A DNA stretch of 64,000 bases from Epiperipatus broadwayi (Eukaryota; Onychophora; Udeonychophora; Euonychophora; Peripatidae): the NCBI GenBank assembly GCA_028023455.1, contig JAQFVV010012418.1:9359244-9423243 (forward strand). Direction: 5' to 3'. Within the stretch, counting starts at the first letter, position 1. Each line of letters opens with the position of its first letter. The translations under genes and the position numbers were made by a program. The notes under the pieces were generated by a model. It worked only from the letters and a program-made list of their open reading frames with translations, was not told the origin of the DNA and searched no databases. Below, piece by piece: positions 1-11,949 of the stretch.

Positions 1-1040
1 ATAAGATAGACACTCTAACTTTTGACTTGGCTGTGCTTAGATCGTCTCAAGCTACAGCAAAGTAGTTGTTCCAGAGAAATCACTTCAACCGTTATTAAGA
101 AGTTGCCCGGTAAACTGCAATAATGATGGGCTAAGTCCAAGAAGCTGATTCCTGTTCTGCCAATTTAAATCTTTCGTACCACTGATCTGTAATGTTTTCC
201 GTGCTTCCAGTCTTCCAAATTCCAACATTTAAATTAACCATGCCGTTCTAAGAAATTCAAAATGCGCGCCTACGTTCTTCATACATATCACCGCAAGAAG
301 AAAAGCCGGACGAAGAAAGAATGGTAACTTTTGTTACATGAACTTTTTAACTTTCCTCTCAGTAATAATTTTAAATTTAATCTGTTAACCTAATTAATTG
401 CATGTAAATTTCTTGTTTTCCATTTGAGACGTGTGCTCTGTTAAATCACGTCAGTAAATTTCTTCTCTAATATTTCTGTGCTCTAGTCTTTAGATGATAA
501 TTATTAATATTTGTGCCTACTAATAATCCATTTGTGAATACATTTATATTTTTACTATTACTTATTTTACAAACAAAACGATGCCAATAATAATATTTCT
601 CAACTCTAATTAAAGTCAGTAAAGTTTATCTCATAATATTTATTATATTCATTTTAAAAGTAATTTTCTTTTATCGAACTAGAAATTGTTTCATTTATGT
701 TGAGTTGAGAAATATTCAAGTATTTTTATTGTTTCCTTTACTTTGTCATGATATTTTAATCTACACTCCAAAGCTCAAATACTTAAAATAGTCTAAAATT
801 TTATTATATTTTTTATATATTATTACGGAGTAATAATAATAAGTGAATATTTTATTGCTATTATTACCTTCCGAACAATCTGGGGAGTTATGGGTTTCAG
901 AGTGAAATTAATTAATTGTTACTTTTGCGATCGTTTGATTTCGCCCTGTTATTATTGAATAGTTATATCAGACTGTTGCGTAGAACATGTTACGGATAGA
1001 TAAAATGGTTTATATAATTTCGTTTTAAAATCCACTTCCG
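1..1040. other. Non-coding flank, no gene recognised
   Basis: No convincing coding segment was found on either strand. The first 330 bases are less AT-rich than what follows and end in a possible splice donor (ATG followed by GTAACT near 324). A 21-codon ATG frame (262-327) runs up to it, but I recognise no protein and no splice partner, so an untranslated exon is only a possibility. The rest is AT-rich. Confidence 0.4.
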
Positions 1041-1300
1041 ATCACTCTTCCTCGATGTTACGGTGGCAATGCCTTTACCTTCGCCTCAGTTGGCGTCTCG
1101 CTTTACTACCATATGGAGAGAAAGAAATTCTTCTCCAGGTAATCTGTTGGATCACCGGGGTTCGAAAATGATCCCCGCTGGTTGTAGTGTCTCGGATCTA
1201 CTTGGGGGCATTAAGACTTGTCAAAGTACAAGCCGCCCGGTATTCCGTTCATGCACCGCAAGTTATTATTGTAGTGTACCTTAATCCTTGCAACCATCAG
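1041..1300. other. GC-richer island of unknown nature
   Basis: This stretch is clearly less AT-rich than its surroundings and holds several CpGs. A 73-codon frame on the plus strand (1063-1284) covers most of it, but the translation has no recognisable domain and a possible splice donor (CCAG followed by GTAATC near 1138) interrupts it. A short hairpin (CGGGG paired with CCCCG around 1157-1180) lies inside. It may be an untranslated first exon or promoter, or part of an old repeat. I cannot decide from the sequence alone. Confidence 0.25.
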
Positions 1301-1779
1301 TACATCAGTATTATATATTATATTTTTATATAAAACCGCCTCCCATTTATCCGTGTACGCAATGGTTTGAATCTATTAAATAAAACAAATTAATATAAGC
1401 TAGTGGTTAAATATTGTAAGTGCTCCAATTACTCTGATTCTCATACCAACCTGTACAACCATTTAAACACATAAATATTGGCATAAGTTTGTTAATCAGT
1501 ACAAACCGATTATTGATGACTAGCAGCAATTTATTATAAAATACATATGAGAGTTTTACCGTACCTGTAAATAATATTATTCAATGCTTTCAAGAATTTA
1601 TTAAAAATTTATCTAACCTAATTTTGTCTCTCTTGCATTATTACTTTCGACATCTAGTCAATCACCTGCTGTCTGTATCGACAACTTAAATATATACAAT
1701 AAATTATTAGCCGTACCAAGATCCCGACTATAAGGGATCTATGAAATAGCTGATTGTTGGTAATTTAGTCTGTGTTTTT

Positions 1780-1935
1780 CGATGAGCTAGTAAAGGGGAA
1801 ACCCCGTACTGGTAATATTGTCATCGGTGGGTCATGCCAGGGTTTTGGGTTCGAAGTTAGTTTGCATTTTGGAATATATTCCTAGACGTGGACTGGGTTT
1901 GAATTCGGATTACTGTGTGTGATTAAGCATGGTGA
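1780..1935 (+). repeat. Possible tRNA-derived SINE remnant
   Basis: A stretch with GAGCTAGTAAAGG (similar to a polymerase III A box) is followed about 60 bases later by GGGTTCGAAGTTAG (similar to a B box), as in tRNA-derived SINEs. It is GC-richer than its flanks. No second copy was seen in the window and no tail is evident, so this is a weak call. Confidence 0.25.
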
Positions 1936-3823
1936 TTTTTACCGGTACAATATAAACTAGTAAATTAACCAGAAAATAAAAAAATAAATTCATATAATTT
2001 TAAAAATAATCGTGAAAAATTCAAATTTTATCTGATATCAATGTAAGATATATCATTCAAAAGGTAAAATGAAGGAGTAACAAATGCTGGGATTTTTGTT
2101 GATATCATGCTTATAGTTTTTGCAAAATTTCAACCTATCAGCTGAAGCGAATGGATGATCCGCTACAAAAACTCAAGTCTTTTCTCTTGTGAAGCAGCCA
2201 TATTGAATATTTAAAAAATTATGTTAGGCCATAAATTTTATTTTAAGTTTGTATTATTCAAAAATGACATAATGTATATTGTTTGAAACATAAAACTCCA
2301 AAGAATATAATTAAGTTGGAAAAAATATAGGCATTGATATTCAAAGTAATAAAAAAAAGAATAAAAGTTAATATTTCTAATAATTATTTTCATATTATTT
2401 CATAAATTCAAAATTATCATGCATACAACTTAAAATTATATTTTTGTTAGTAGGTTAGTTGGATTCATCATAAAATTTCTAAAAAAATTGGTATATAATA
2501 ACACTTACCTAAGGTAATCCATCACTTGAAAACTTTGTAGAATAAAGACATTAGTATCTTTCATTTTTCCTAGTAGCCCTTCAAAATGTATTTCCATACA
2601 GGGGTTTGCAATGAATATGTCATCCCTAATAACATCCCTTATAACAAGTAGTTAATATTGATCAATAATTAGTATAATTTGAATATTATAATAAAGAACT
2701 TCAATAATGTTTGTAATTTATTAAAAATTACTACTAAAATAGTCACTATATACAAAATAAAATAATAAAATAAAATAGTGAATGAAATACTAAATTCATT
2801 ATAGAGTTAAGCTTGAGGTACATAAGTTAGTAGTTTAGAGTCAGTGTGATGTAGTATTATTTATCCTATCTTTATAGGTTTTGAGGGCTCATATTGCTTC
2901 ATGCTACTATGACCATAAATTTAGTAATAGCTTCATCAACTGCCACCTCTCTTTGCATTTGATATGCAGCTTTGAAATTTACATTGCAGTAGTGTATAAT
3001 TGGCCTAAGTTTATATATTGTCAAAATTTTTACTTCTAGCATTTGCATATTTTTATTATTATTAAAATGCAGACAAGACATTATAGAAAAATCTAAATTG
3101 GGTCATAATATTTGCAAAATATGTTTATCTTTGTCTCATATCACCTAATTCATATACTGGACCCAAGCGCACATCATATCAAAAAATGCAGATAATTCAC
3201 TATATAAATTTACACAACCACAAGCTATTTTTTGATCAGCGTATATATTAGTTTCAATAATAATTTTTCATATATTTTTTATCAAATATAAATTCAAATA
3301 ATAATTAAATTTTCAAATAATTAAAAAATATATAAAAATAAATACTTACATCAGCTTCCAATAACTTTCATTCTTCTAAGTACACCAGGAAAAACTTGTA
3401 TTTTTTCTGATGTAATTTTTAGGGTGAATATTGTTCCATTAATAATGAAAAAACTGAGAGAAAGACAAAAAAAAATCAATTTACTTGATCACAAAAATTA
3501 TCATAAAATTTTCATTTTTGTTGTAGAAAAATAAAGCTTACCTTTTCTGAAACTAGAAAGAAAGATGGAATCGAAGATATAAAAAGTACTTGTGTAGACT
3601 GCATTGATTTTCATTAATATTAAGCTGAAATCGGATGTTTATAATTTGAAAATACATGCCCACATTATGCGGGTGTAAAAATGAAATGCAAAAGAACTTT
3701 ATCTATAACTTCTATATAATTATATATTTCTCCAATAATAAATCATTTTAGAAAATAATTTACTTGGCTATTTTCTTTTTGGGTGAATTTTTTTTAAGTT
3801 TGAATTTAGTTATTATAATTTCT
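1936..3823. other. AT-rich non-coding stretch
   Basis: Nothing recognisable was found. The only longer open frame (2899-3081, minus) has AT-driven composition and no domain. Confidence 0.5.
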
Positions 3824-4052
3824 AAACTATAATATTTAAACAGCATTAAACTGTTGCACATGCACTTTAGATTTTTAAATATAAAATGAATGAATACTAA
3901 CACTTCAACAACCACATGATAAAGTCTTTGGAAAAGATAGAATGGCCTTTTATCATGTGGTTGTTGAAGTGTTAGTATTCATTCATTCATTTTATATTTA
4001 AAAATCTAAAGCACATGTGCAACGGTTTAATGCTGTTTAAATATTATAGTTT
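3824..4052. repeat. Foldback (hairpin) repeat, arms about 100 bp
   Basis: The left arm (3824-3923) is the reverse complement of the right arm (3949-4052), with a 25-base spacer. Differences are few: a single-base change or two (for example CACATGCACTTTAG against CTAAAGCACATGTG) and one extra CATT unit in the right arm. It encodes no protein. It could be a foldback MITE or an inverted duplication. Transcribed, it would form one long hairpin. Confidence 0.85.
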
Positions 4053-4549
4053 ATAAAAATTAACATCGTGCTATATAAAATAATTGACTTATTATAGTTT
4101 CTGTAAAAGTTCTCTAAAAATTATATCAATTTATAATAACACTTTCAAAATGATAATAAAAGGATATGAAATAATTATGCGGACATTACATATAATTTGA
4201 ATTTAAAATTTTAAATCTATGTGATAGAAAATCTTGAAAATTTAAATTTTAAAATCTAATTCCGTTAAGTCAATTTTTAAAATCTGTCTTCATTAGAAAT
4301 GCCATTAAACCAATACAGAAGCTGCTAGAAATATATTTATGTACAGGACTTGCTTTATTCCAAAGTTTTAAAATTTAAATAAAACAGTAGTAAATTAGAG
4401 AAGATTCTAACCAGTCTTACCAACTTTTAGGCACAGGGAAAATAAAATACTGTCCATAAATAATCAGTGGGCAGATAGAGCTTTTTAACAATAATGAAAG
4501 CAACTAATGTAAAAAAAGGCAGCTTTAATCTAAAACCTCATCTACAAGT

Positions 4550-5225
4550 TGAGGATTGAGGTATCAGTCTAACTTCTCTGCATTCATCAAAAATTAAAAT
4601 TAAAAAAAAAATCAATATAAATCTTATAATGAATTGGACATTTACAATAAACTCTTAAAATATGAAAAATAAATAAATGAGAAAGTGAGATAAATTATTG
4701 AAAGATAAACAACAAATTTGGAAAGTGGGAGGAATATAAGTATCTAGGCATGAAGATCACCTAAAGGGGAACAAAAGATGAAGTTAAATAGAAGTCAAAT
4801 ACTGGATAGAAAAGATATAGCAATGATAAATTAGATATTATGAGATCAGAATATATAAATCAATAAATGATGAATGTATGACAATATGAAAAGTGTCATT
4901 AAATATAGAAGTGAGATTTAGCAGATGAATGAGAGATGGAAAGAACTGAAAGTTCGGAAATTGATTACAGCTGAAGATTGCATGAAAGTCAGAGATTGCG
5001 TAAGAAACAAAAAACTTTAAGAAATAATAAATAGTGAACACATTACAGTAAATAATATCAGAACAAGACAATTGGAATGATATAAACATTTACATACAAT
5101 ATCTCAGAAAAAAATGCCAAAACAAATATTAAACTGAACACCACTAAGAAAGAGAAAAAAGAGATAAAAAAAAAAAGATAAAGAAAATTATAGGAAAAAC
5201 ATGCAGGATGATTTATGGATTGATA
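4550..5225 (+). pseudogene. LINE reverse transcriptase tail, decayed
   Basis: Broken frames on the plus strand resemble the C-terminal part of endonuclease/reverse-transcriptase LINE polyproteins. EYKYLGMKIT near 4732 matches the FKYLG-type motif downstream of the RT domain, DIMRS near 4838 follows it, and RTRQLE..KHLHTI, KKMPKQIL and a basic RKRKK run near 5060-5165 match the typical (R)QLRWYGHV..M, P(K/R)xxxxW.P.G(K/R)R(K/R)RGRP tail. Stops and frameshifts are frequent, so it is a dead fragment. The exact left edge is uncertain. Confidence 0.6.
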
Positions 5226-5479
5226 GGACAGCATGGTGATTGGGAATTAGCAATGTAATAAAGTGTTATAGTCTTATGGAAGGAATAATTTTATTTAAAT
5301 ATGAAGATATCAAAAATTATCGACACTCTGATTATATTAAAACTTCTATTGGCTACACTATATTAGTAACACTTTCCATATGGGGTTCCTGTTTCCTCAG
5401 TCATTGTTGTGCAGTTTTGAACATGTTGCACCAGTTTAAATGTGACAGCAGGGTGGCTGACCACTTGTAATTTATATGA

Positions 5480-6155
5480 TTAAGAAGATCAGCTTGCAGT
5501 GATTCATTCTTTGTGGTATGAGGGTGTCTTTGGGCTGATATTAATTGAACACTTTATGCACAGTATGGTGAAAGTGTTTTATCATGAAGAAATGTATATG
5601 ATTGGCAAAAAAGTTCAAAAAAGATTGCATAAGTGTCAACCATGAAGAAAGAGCTGGATATTAATTTATGTCAATGACTGATGACAATACAATTTTGTAT
5701 ATAAACTGATTCTGTCGGATAGACAATTGGCAGAGGATTTTGGGGCAAATCATTTGCAAATCAGCCATGAGATGAGTATCAAAACAACATATGGAAGAGC
5801 ACAAACAGAAGCATTTGGATATCTGAAAAAAAAAAAATTGGACCAATACTCTAATGATGGTGAAAGTATCTTAAAAAGAATCATTGCTAGAGACAAGACA
5901 TGTATTTGTCACTATTAATCCTATGACGATAAAAATTGATGTCTGATGAAATGAAAACAATGCTCTATTCATGGCTTGCCATTTAGCCTAAAATATTTTT
6001 CAATGAGGAAATATGAACATTTGCTGTAATATGGACAAAGTGTACTGAAAAGAAGGGAAAATATATTGAAAAATGATGTATTTATTAGTTCTGAAGTTGA
6101 TTAAAATTCTACAGCCAGAGAACAGATAATTTTTGACTCACCCTCAGTATAATTT
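5480..6155 (+). pseudogene. Mariner-type transposase remnant
   Basis: Successive plus-strand frames match a mariner/SETMAR-like transposase. An N-terminal helix-turn-helix region contains YAQYGESV near 5556. VYDWQKKFKK and NHEERAGY follow (about 5595-5660), then MTDDN, then a second helix-turn-helix with ILSDRQLAEDFGANHLQISH (5711-5770). DQYSNDGESILKRIIARDKT then corresponds to the region of the first catalytic aspartate. The expected GDET reads RDKT, and stops and frameshifts interrupt the frame. The end contains GACTCACCCTC (6134-6144), like the terminal repeat of this mariner group. The left terminal repeat and the C-terminal half of the gene are missing. Confidence 0.75.
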
Positions 6156-6197
6156 AATTCAATATTATGTTATAATATTATTTCTGTATGGTTATAG

Positions 6198-6592
6198 CAG
6201 GTATCCCCAACCTTTTTGCACTTAAGAGCACATTCTATAATACCGGCCAGGTGGCGGGCACCATTTATTTTTTCAACCAGGTGGTGGGCACTACTTATTT
6301 TTTTAATGTAAATTTATAGTTGGATATTGTTAATAATACACATAATGTACAAAAAAATATTTATTTCAAAAATAAAATTTTAACATATAATTAACGTTTA
6401 TATTTTTACGCTGTAAAAGTATAGTATGCCCTACAATTTGATTACAATATAATACAATAATTTATAAGAAATTTTAAAAAATAAATTTATTTGTATCAGA
6501 TAAATTTTTTATCGTGTTCGGATAGCGGCGGGCACATGTAAAATGGTCTGCGGGCGCCATGGTGCCCGCGGGCATAGGGTTGGGGACCCCTG
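6198..6592. mobile_element. hAT-type MITE with 8-bp target duplication
   Basis: The ends are imperfect inverted repeats: CAGGTATCCCCAACC at the left and the complement of CAGGGGTCCCCAACC at the right. Eight-base target duplications flank it (GGTTATAG at 6190-6197, GCTTATAG at 6593-6600, one mismatch), the size typical of hAT transposons. The 395-bp interior is AT-rich with GC-rich subterminal blocks (GGCGGGCAC repeated) and has no coding capacity, so it is a non-autonomous derivative. It lies just after the mariner remnant. Confidence 0.85.
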
Positions 6593-7088
6593 GCTTATAG
6601 TAACACAAACTCTTGCTGTCTGATAATTGGAAAATCTGGTGAGTAATGTCTTCTTCATTAGTGCTTTATGAATAGGAAAGATTGTTAATAGATACTTTTG
6701 GTTATTATTAGTCTATATAAATGTTGCTTTATTTATATATTGTTTGTATTGAAAGCATTTGATAATGAAAATGAATTTTGTAAAAATGATTGTATTGCAA
6801 TCTCTTTTGCAAAAAAAAAAAAAAAACCTTTTGGAAATCATCAAACTTATTTTCCATCAAATTAGTTTCTATATACATACCTAAAAATATACAATTAAAT
6901 ATATTCTAATGAGTAGACAGAGTATTATATATATAATGAATCTTATAAAAATTTAATTAATACCTGATGCATATTCTAGCTGAAAAAAATTCAATAGTGT
7001 GAATTCTTATAAAATCATTAAGAGAGAATATAAATCTACCACCTGTGAAGGGGGAGGGACTTTATTATCAAGGAAATGCTTAACAATT

Positions 7089-7195
7089 TGAGTTTATTAT
7101 ACTTTTTAAAATCTTTAAACTCGTTTTTTTTTTTTTCTGATTTGAAACTATTATTTATTTTAAATATGTATGTGTGTGAAAGTTCAAAACTTAAT
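7089..7195. repeat. Dispersed repeat, copy 1
   Basis: This segment is closely similar, in the same orientation, to 13418-13530. Shared blocks include TTTGAGTTT.TTATACTTTTTAAAATC, a T run, CTGATTTGAAACTATT and TATGTATGT.TGTGAAAG. The copy at 13.4 kb lies next to the inverted repeat of a Penelope-like element, so this may be a fragment of that element family. Confidence 0.65.
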
Positions 7196-7293
7196 GCATA
7201 GTTAATTTAAAATGCTTTCTAGCAATAAAATGTAACATATAATTTATGTACTATGATACTATGTAGAATTACGTTTAAAATTTTTTATTTTAG

Positions 7294-7508
7294 GAAATGC
7301 CCTGCTTATTGCTCAGAAAGTTCTAAATGAAGATAAAACTGGCCCTGAGTACGCTGTCTCTAATGATATGATTATGATGCTTGCTTCCTTTGGGAGAGAG
7401 CGGTCTTTCTCAGAGTATAAATTTTTGTTAGAAAAAAATGGATTTTCAAATGTTGAATTGAAAATCACGTCTTCTTTATCTGATGTAATTTTATGTTACA
7501 AAAATTAA
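7294..7508 (+). CDS. O-methyltransferase (ASMT-like), last coding exon
   Basis: A splice acceptor (TTTTATTTTAG at 7283-7293) is followed by 70 full codons without interruption and a TAA at 7506-7508. The translation (NALLIAQKVLNEDKTGP, then NDMIMMLASFGRERSFSEYK, LLEKNGF and VILCYKN at the end) matches the C-terminus of the SAM-dependent O-methyltransferase family that includes acetylserotonin O-methyltransferase (Pfam Methyltransf_2). The GRER...EY..LLE..GF pattern is a hallmark of its last two helices and strand. The exon begins with the last two bases of a split codon. No upstream exon with the SAM-binding glycine motif was found in 1-7290, so the rest of the gene should lie left of the window. 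The substrate cannot be predicted. The frame is intact, so the exon is probably functional. Confidence 0.75.
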
Positions 7509-8719
7509 ATATTTTTAAAAATAATTTTCCTATAAAGGCTAATTATTTTTAAAAATATTTAAAGAGATAATCTTAAAAAAAGCACACACAACACCAAGTT
7601 GCATTTCATTGTATTCAATGGCATAGCTAGGTTTTGCCATAAGAAGATTGGAAATCAAATGATAGTCTAATTTTTTAAACACTTTTTATACATAATATAG
7701 ATGTAGTTTTTTTCATGCGTTCATAAATGAGAATGGATTTAGAAAACTGGAAAATACGTAATTCAACATAACTTTCTAGTACAGCTTAACATTGTACACT
7801 TTTATGTTGTGTTTAATGCAGTAAAGAAATCAGTGGAAGTCAATACTGCAACACATTTATTTACAAATATATAATTATATGTATGTGAGCAAGTAATTAA
7901 TGTCTAATGTAACTATTATACATTTATTAATATATAAAATTATTAGATCTAAGTGGCAGGTATATTTGAATACATTAAATAAGTTATAACAATTTCACTC
8001 AGCCTGGCCAAACAAATACCTAATTGATACCGTATTAGGATGAATGTGCTTTATATTAGTAAACTTACATAGCTAGCTTAGGAGAGAAGTGGAATTAGTT
8101 CCTAACAATTAGATCCCTTCTCTGAAAATCAGCACTGTATATTACCTTCCAGTTTTGAGTGAGCTAGAGAAAAGATGATAACAATAGTCTTCAGGATTAA
8201 TTATAAACATGTAATAGAAATGAATATAACATGAACTGCAGTGGGAGCAGCCCCTGTATTAATAAGATTGTGAAATTCTTCACATTGTTTGATGAATCCT
8301 ATCTGGAAATTTGTATACTACCTAGGCTTTTTATGGCACATCGTATTTTTTAGCCATTGCTTTATTTTCTTCTATTTGTTTTGTTTATTCATTAGTATTT
8401 TATTTTTAATATTTCTTTCCTATGTGATTTTCTGCTGAATAGAGTGATGAATTCAAGATATAGAGACGTTTGGATCAAAGCTCAATTCTTTTATTTTCAA
8501 TGTTTTAATATTATTATACAATTTCCTAAGCCATAAACCATTCAATTATTTAACATTATTTTACTAAACTTCATATTGGGTAGAATATTCACTGGTGCTG
8601 ATGGCAATAAAACATTTTCATACTGTTTTAGGTAATGTAAATATTTGATAAAATTTTTTATTATTTAGCAGAATGTCTTTAATTTCCAAGAATCAAAAAT
8701 AATATGTAGTAATAAGAAA
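7509..8719. other. Non-coding stretch after the methyltransferase exon
   Basis: No gene or clear repeat was found. No well-placed AATAAA follows the stop codon closely, so the 3' end of the methyltransferase transcript cannot be fixed from sequence. Confidence 0.4.
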
Positions 8720-9305
8720 GTATAAAATATAAAATGTGCTAAAATGCATGAACACACAACACTGAAGACAAAGAAATATTAATACAGATAGATACAAACT
8801 AAATATCTGTATCTGCATATGTGGCATCATATTATGGTGAGACCAGGTCCCTTCTGTCCACTAGGCTATCCCAACACACATACTTCTATAATAAAGCACT
8901 AATAGACACTTCTTTTAGCTCAGTTTTTGCACAGCACTGCAGCTCAGCTGGTCATGATTGCCAATTTAAAGACCCTGTAGTTGTTTTCAGAGAGTGGCAC
9001 AATCTCAAGAGAAAGATAAAAGAGGCTTATTTATCGCTAAAGATAACAACTCGATAAGCAGAAAAGACTCTTGTTATAACATCTCCAGGAAATGGAATAT
9101 GTAACTATCTCATTTTCATAAATTTGCATCGCTCTCAATCGATTTATTTATTTACAAGATGGCTGTGAATGTGAGGACCCTGGCCCTCAAAAGCGCTTAG
9201 CCACATACGCAGATACAGATATTTAGTTTGTATTTATCTGTATTAATATTTATTTTGTTTTCCGCTTTGTGGTTCATGCATTTTAGCACATTTTATATTT
9301 TATAC
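8720..9305. mobile_element. GIY-YIG unit flanked by 106-bp inverted repeats (Penelope-like)
   Basis: The left arm (8720-8825) and right arm (9200-9305) are equal in length and about 85-90 percent reverse-complementary. They share blocks such as GTATAAAATATAAAATG, GCTAAAATGCATGAA and ATACAAACTAAATATCTG. Between them lies an open frame resembling the GIY-YIG endonuclease tail of Penelope-like elements (8821-9057), with no reverse transcriptase. Penelope-like elements often end in inverted or direct long repeats, so this looks like a heavily 5'-truncated or non-autonomous member. No target duplication could be recognised. Confidence 0.7.
8821..9057 (+). CDS. GIY-YIG endonuclease-like fragment
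   Basis: An uninterrupted frame runs out of the left inverted repeat and continues for 78 codons. Near its start YYGETRSLLSTRLSQH resembles the YIGET(G)RSL..R..EH core of Penelope-like GIY-YIG nucleases. HCSSAGHDCQF and VVFREWHNLKRKIKEAYLSL match the conserved C-terminal half (HC...GH, then E....KR.I.EA). The catalytic arginine of STRL and the glutamate of the later FRE are present. The first GIY strand is replaced by repeat-derived residues (AYVAS), so catalytic activity is doubtful. The first ATG at 8821 (GTG on the DNA) is only a formal start; any real protein would begin further upstream in a full-length element. Confidence 0.6.
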   Translation: MASYYGETRSLLSTRLSQHTYFYNKALIDTSFSSVFAQHCSSAGHDCQFKDPVVVFREWHNLKRKIKEAYLSLKITTR

Positions 9306-11900
9306 TTTGGAATAATTAGCCACAAAGTTTAAACGTTTTGATCATTTCAATAATAAGAAAGATAATTATATATATAAAGAATGTTTGATTTATTATCTTT
9401 ATTTAAAAAAGTATAAATAATATAGCTTTAAAGCTGTTTGTAAAAGATAATAAAAAAGTATTTATTTTTGTTTTTAACTCTTTGTGTATCAAACTTTCAA
9501 AATAAAGCTACAGATTTATTATTCAACACTAGTAGATTTATTTTATCAAAAATCACAAACTGAAACCCTTTGAAAGAATAAAAATATTTCCTACAGTTTT
9601 TTTCTTTAATTTCAAATGTTTGATTAAGGGATTTGTATGTAATTTCACTTTTTTTTTGTTTAAAAAATTTAATTTTTTACAAAAATATGTAAAAGGATCC
9701 TATTTTTGAAGTAGATAATTTTCAAATATCCAAATTACAACAAAGATAAACATACTTATCAATAATTTTATATTAAAATAAATGAAATATTGCAATATCT
9801 TAAAATTTAATATAACAAAATACTAAAAACAAATTAAAAACATAAGTTATTTAACAATGTTATTAAGAAAAAGTGAAATAAGAAAGAGATGATAACTAAC
9901 AATAAGTCTATCTATGATACATTAAAAAACAATGTATTATAGTGATAAAAACAGAAGGAATATTGACATAGCTAATGCTTATAAAAGAAAACAGTAAAAC
10001 TAACAATACCATGTCTTAAACATGATGTTTCTAGGAAGATGTTTAATCTTATGTGCTAATGCAATTTTGATTTTTTTTTTAGATATCTTTGTGTGTTTGA
10101 AAAGACGATGATGAAAAAGAAATTTAAAATACATTTAAGGTAGAACATATGGGGAAAAAGGGTGGGATTAACAAAATTATGTGGTATGATCAATAATAAC
10201 ATATTGATCTTTAATTAAATTTATATATAAGATAAAATGATATAACCTTTTTGCCTAATTTATTGATTAATAATAATCACTAGTGTATTTATTTAAAGTC
10301 AATCTTGTCAATGCAAAAAATTTGGCACTTATAGATTAAATTATAATTATTTAAGCTTTTAAAATATTAAACTTTAGATTATCAAATAAAAAGAAAAATT
10401 GTCTGCAGATATTATTCTGATATGAAGAATAACAGATATATTATAGAATTTAAAACATATATGCATAACAACACCGAAATTAATTGATTGTTTACATAAA
10501 ATGTATAACCTTAGTGCTGCTAAATTTTTACAGGACCAGACTAAATGCAACATACTATCTGAATACTTGTAACAAAGGATATTTGCAAGATCAAAATTAT
10601 ATTTAACTTTAAATTAAACCTTTGTATGCAAAAACTGTTGCACCCGAAGTTTAGAATAAGTTATATCTAAAACTAGCAGTGGGAAGATTGCCAGCATTTA
10701 AAAATTAAATTAAGCTTAATTAACATGTATGAGGTTAAGAATGTAAGCACATAAACTGGTAAGCAAATGTAATATATTAAATCAAATACTTAAGTTTGGT
10801 TTATGATAATTAATACAACTGTTTGGTAAAAAAAAATGTTAATACATAAGTAGGCATTTACATACTTTAAACTTATACAATTTTGTGCTTAAATTTTAAG
10901 GTACTCATTTTTAAAAATATGTGTGCATATTCATTATAAATATCTAAATCACAAAATCATTAAGATGATTTGTGTTATTCCTAATGTGAGATTCTCTAGG
11001 TCAGAGGCATTTCTCATTTGCTACTTCAAGTTTTTTTTCTTATTTTTTCAAACTCTTAGGAATTCTAATTGGGATTGATCCCAAATTTTAAAAACAACTT
11101 TATTTTCATTTACAAATATCTATCTATCATCTCCTTATTCCAAAACCCGAATCAAATAACATTTTATATATAATCATTTAGATTCACCGAATGACTTTTT
11201 TACAACTTTGATTTGAAGCACTATTTTCCAAAAGTTTTTCTGTTGTGATCTGATTTCCAAATTAATCTTATCGCTGAATTTTCATTTCCTCCGATATGTT
11301 TTTTCCCCATAAATTGTTTTCTGAAAGCAAATTTGCTTTTGTGATTTTCATTTAAAAATTTTTTATTTTTGTCTGTAATGTTTTTTTCCACTTAGATTAA
11401 GTATTTTTATTTTGGGATAGTGTATGTCATAAATAAGCTTTCAAAGAGATTAAGGAATCTATTATATTTAGTGCCATTGCCCATTTCCACAATAACTATT
11501 TATTTGGATAATCTCTTTGTGATTATTCTCTTTAAGCAAATTTTATTAAAAATATCTCCAAACTTTTCACTCTAGAAATAATTATATGCAAAAAGTAGAA
11601 TTAAATATATTGTAATTTGCATAATAATAATATCAAACAATATGCAAATTAGCAGAGTTATTAAAATTGATTTTCAAACTTCTAATGGAGAAGTAATAGA
11701 AGAAATAAAATGAAAAAACAGATGAATAAAAACTAGAAAAATAGAGTGAAAGCTGCTAATACAATAGCATACCAAATATGGTAGAAGAAAAAGATCTACT
11801 TAAACCTGATTAGACTGATTCAAGATTGTGAGGGAACAGCAAGTTACTCACTAAAATTACTAGTAAATGACCAGACTTTTAATAAATTATAGAAATGGAA
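9306..11900. other. AT-rich stretch without recognised features
   Basis: No gene, tRNA or clear repeat was identified. It has many short A and T runs. A decayed Gypsy element (minus strand) borders it on the right and part of that element's 3' region may extend into it. Confidence 0.4.
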
Positions 11901-11949
11901 TTTAGCTCTATTTATCTATCTATTTACTTATCGATATAAGAACTATTCC

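Noticed and set aside
262-327. Small 21-codon ATG frame with basic residues near the left edge
   Set aside because: Too short, no known small protein recognised, and a splice-donor match overlaps its end.
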